Of a DNA stretch of 34,574 nucleotides, positions 33,777 to 34,574 are shown one piece after another; the first letter of the stretch is position 1; every line of letters begins with the position of its first letter. This DNA is from Acidobacteriaceae bacterium (GTDB lineage Bacteria > Acidobacteriota > Terriglobia > Terriglobales > Acidobacteriaceae). Location of the stretch: NCBI GenBank assembly GCA_003160215.1, contig PLQW01000150.1:7301-41874 (forward strand), given 5' to 3'. The notes under the pieces were generated by a model. That model had not been told where the DNA came from, ran no database searches, and was given only the letters and a program-made list of their open reading frames with translations. The translations under genes and the position numbers were made by a program.

Positions 33777-34253
33777 TTGGCTAGTTTTTCCCGGAGCATT
33801 TGGGCCTTTGCACGAGAGTGGATACTATCCACAGTGGCGGTGGGCGTAACGACGGGGCTTCTGCTGTATACGCCGTTCATACGGCCATTGATCAGCCCAG
33901 CTCTCCGCGTCCGATTGGTCATGCAGCCCTACTATCCATTGCCGGTTGCCATGGCCGTCATAGCGGGTGCTCTCAGCCGGTGGAGGTACAGGTCTAGTGC
34001 CTCATTTTGGGTTTGGCTACCGCAGTCGCTCTATGTGGCGTACCGGATGAACAGATGGATTAACGCGAACGACAGCGGTATGCGAGCGGCAATTTCTCAT
34101 TTCTTCGGAAGGTCTTCTTACCCGAATTGTGGCGATCAGTTGGAATCGACGGCTTATTTGTACATCACGCTGGCATACGCGACGGGAGCCCTAACTTTCT
34201 ATGTGTGGCAATGGGTTGGATGCACAGGTGCTGCAAAAGACGCCGTGCCGTAG
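33777..34253 (+). CDS. Small membrane protein after the RHS tip
   Basis: 158 residues from TTG 33777, which has GGAG five bases before it; a TTG at 33696 would overlap the RHS gene. About four hydrophobic segments: WILSTVAVGVTTGLLLYTPF, PLPVAMAVIAGAL, SFWVWLPQSLYVAY and YLYITLAYATGALTFYVW. Its position right behind an RHS tip fits an immunity protein, but no homologue is recognised and the tail upstream is not a known toxin. It may equally be an independent membrane protein. Confidence 0.6.
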   Translation: MASFSRSIWAFAREWILSTVAVGVTTGLLLYTPFIRPLISPALRVRLVMQPYYPLPVAMAVIAGALSRWRYRSSASFWVWLPQSLYVAYRMNRWINANDSGMRAAISHFFGRSSYPNCGDQLESTAYLYITLAYATGALTFYVWQWVGCTGAAKDAVP

Positions 34254-34303
34254 TTTGTAAAGAGGAACATGAAAACTGCTTCCAAAAACTGTAGGAGACG
34301 TTG

Positions 34304-34574
34304 ATGAGGCGCCGGAGGACTTCGTTGGCGGATGAAGTTAATGCCAGGCAGCGAAACACCGTGTGGCCGGATACCCTGAGGAACGGGGCGTTGTTTGACG
34401 GCCTTCTACTTAAGGGCTCGGCACATGCGACGCCCATCCAGAGAATCGGGATGGCAGTTTGGGGAACTCTTTTCTTGGCGTTCACCCTGCTATGGACTTA
34501 TCTAGCTTACACCAAGTTCTGGCCTTTACTAGGCTACGCGGCCTTATGCGCATACAGTACTGTCCGGAAGATGA
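34304..34574 (+). CDS. Small membrane protein, cut by the window end
   Basis: At least 90 residues starting at ATG 34304, with AGGAG seven bases upstream, still open at the last base. A basic N terminus (RRRRTSLADEVNARQRN) precedes DGLLLKGSAHATPIQRIGMAVWGTLFLAFTLLWTYLAY and a second helix. It resembles a group of short membrane proteins in Acidobacteriota with an LLWKGS-like and TPxQRIG-like pattern (recollection, unverified). Its 51-base distance from the previous gene suggests one transcript. Confidence 0.6.
   Translation, partial: MRRRRTSLADEVNARQRNTVWPDTLRNGALFDGLLLKGSAHATPIQRIGMAVWGTLFLAFTLLWTYLAYTKFWPLLGYAALCAYSTVRKM

Overview
The window is GC-rich chromosomal DNA, most likely from a member of the Acidobacteriota (Terriglobia / Koribacter-like). 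This is an inference. It rests on the gene styles (KorDABC 2-oxoacid:ferredoxin oxidoreductase, lone nuoB, RHS-family protein, many short secreted proteins) and on intergenic spaces filled with REP-like palindromes and short tandem heptamers. No tRNA, rRNA, CRISPR array or intact transposase gene was seen.

Layout. 1-1.1 kb: a truncated group II intron reverse transcriptase, then a hairpin-rich stretch. 1.1-3 kb: threonine synthase and a broken DUF4097-type secreted gene (in-frame TGA, truncated end). 3-8.1 kb: a cell-surface glycan block with galE, two family-2 glycosyltransferases and a GT-C/GT2 fusion. 8.3-13.2 kb: a lone nuoB, a secreted protein, a small protein, a dienelactone hydrolase coupled to a one-helix membrane peptide, a 3-oxoadipyl-CoA-type thiolase (minus strand) and a DUF4239 membrane protein. 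13.6-16.6 kb: the kor operon on the minus strand (D-A-B-C, overlapping genes, clear terminator), with a one-base frameshift in korA. 16.6-19.4 kb: accessory DNA with short secreted or unknown proteins, one of them flanked by a ~155-bp direct repeat.

19.5-26 kb is the most distinctive part. It holds six same-strand genes: a COG2403/cDPG-synthetase-like P-loop NTPase, ornithine carbamoyltransferase, carbamate kinase, a divergent aspartate-carbamoyltransferase-like protein, a CPBP-like membrane protein and ornithine aminotransferase, closed by a good terminator. Read together they suggest ATP-yielding use of a carbamoylated compound: citrulline + Pi gives ornithine + carbamoyl phosphate, carbamoyl phosphate + ADP gives ATP, and ornithine goes to glutamate semialdehyde. 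There is no arginine deiminase in the window. The second carbamoyltransferase lacks the usual catalytic lysine, and the NTPase has no obvious role, so the pathway is not a standard ADI operon.

26-34.5 kb: an HXXEE-like membrane protein, a small composite repeat element, an RsbW-type anti-sigma kinase, a decayed endonuclease IV whose start lies in a repeat, leucyl-tRNA synthetase, an M20 dipeptidase, a 5'-truncated RHS tip and two small membrane proteins (the last cut by the window end).

The best non-coding signal is a set of unrelated 7-bp-period tandem arrays (at about 13.55, 16.8, 21.9, 26.73 and 32.38 kb), reminiscent of cyanobacterial STRR sequences. One pair is arranged head-to-head between the ornithine carbamoyltransferase and carbamate kinase genes.
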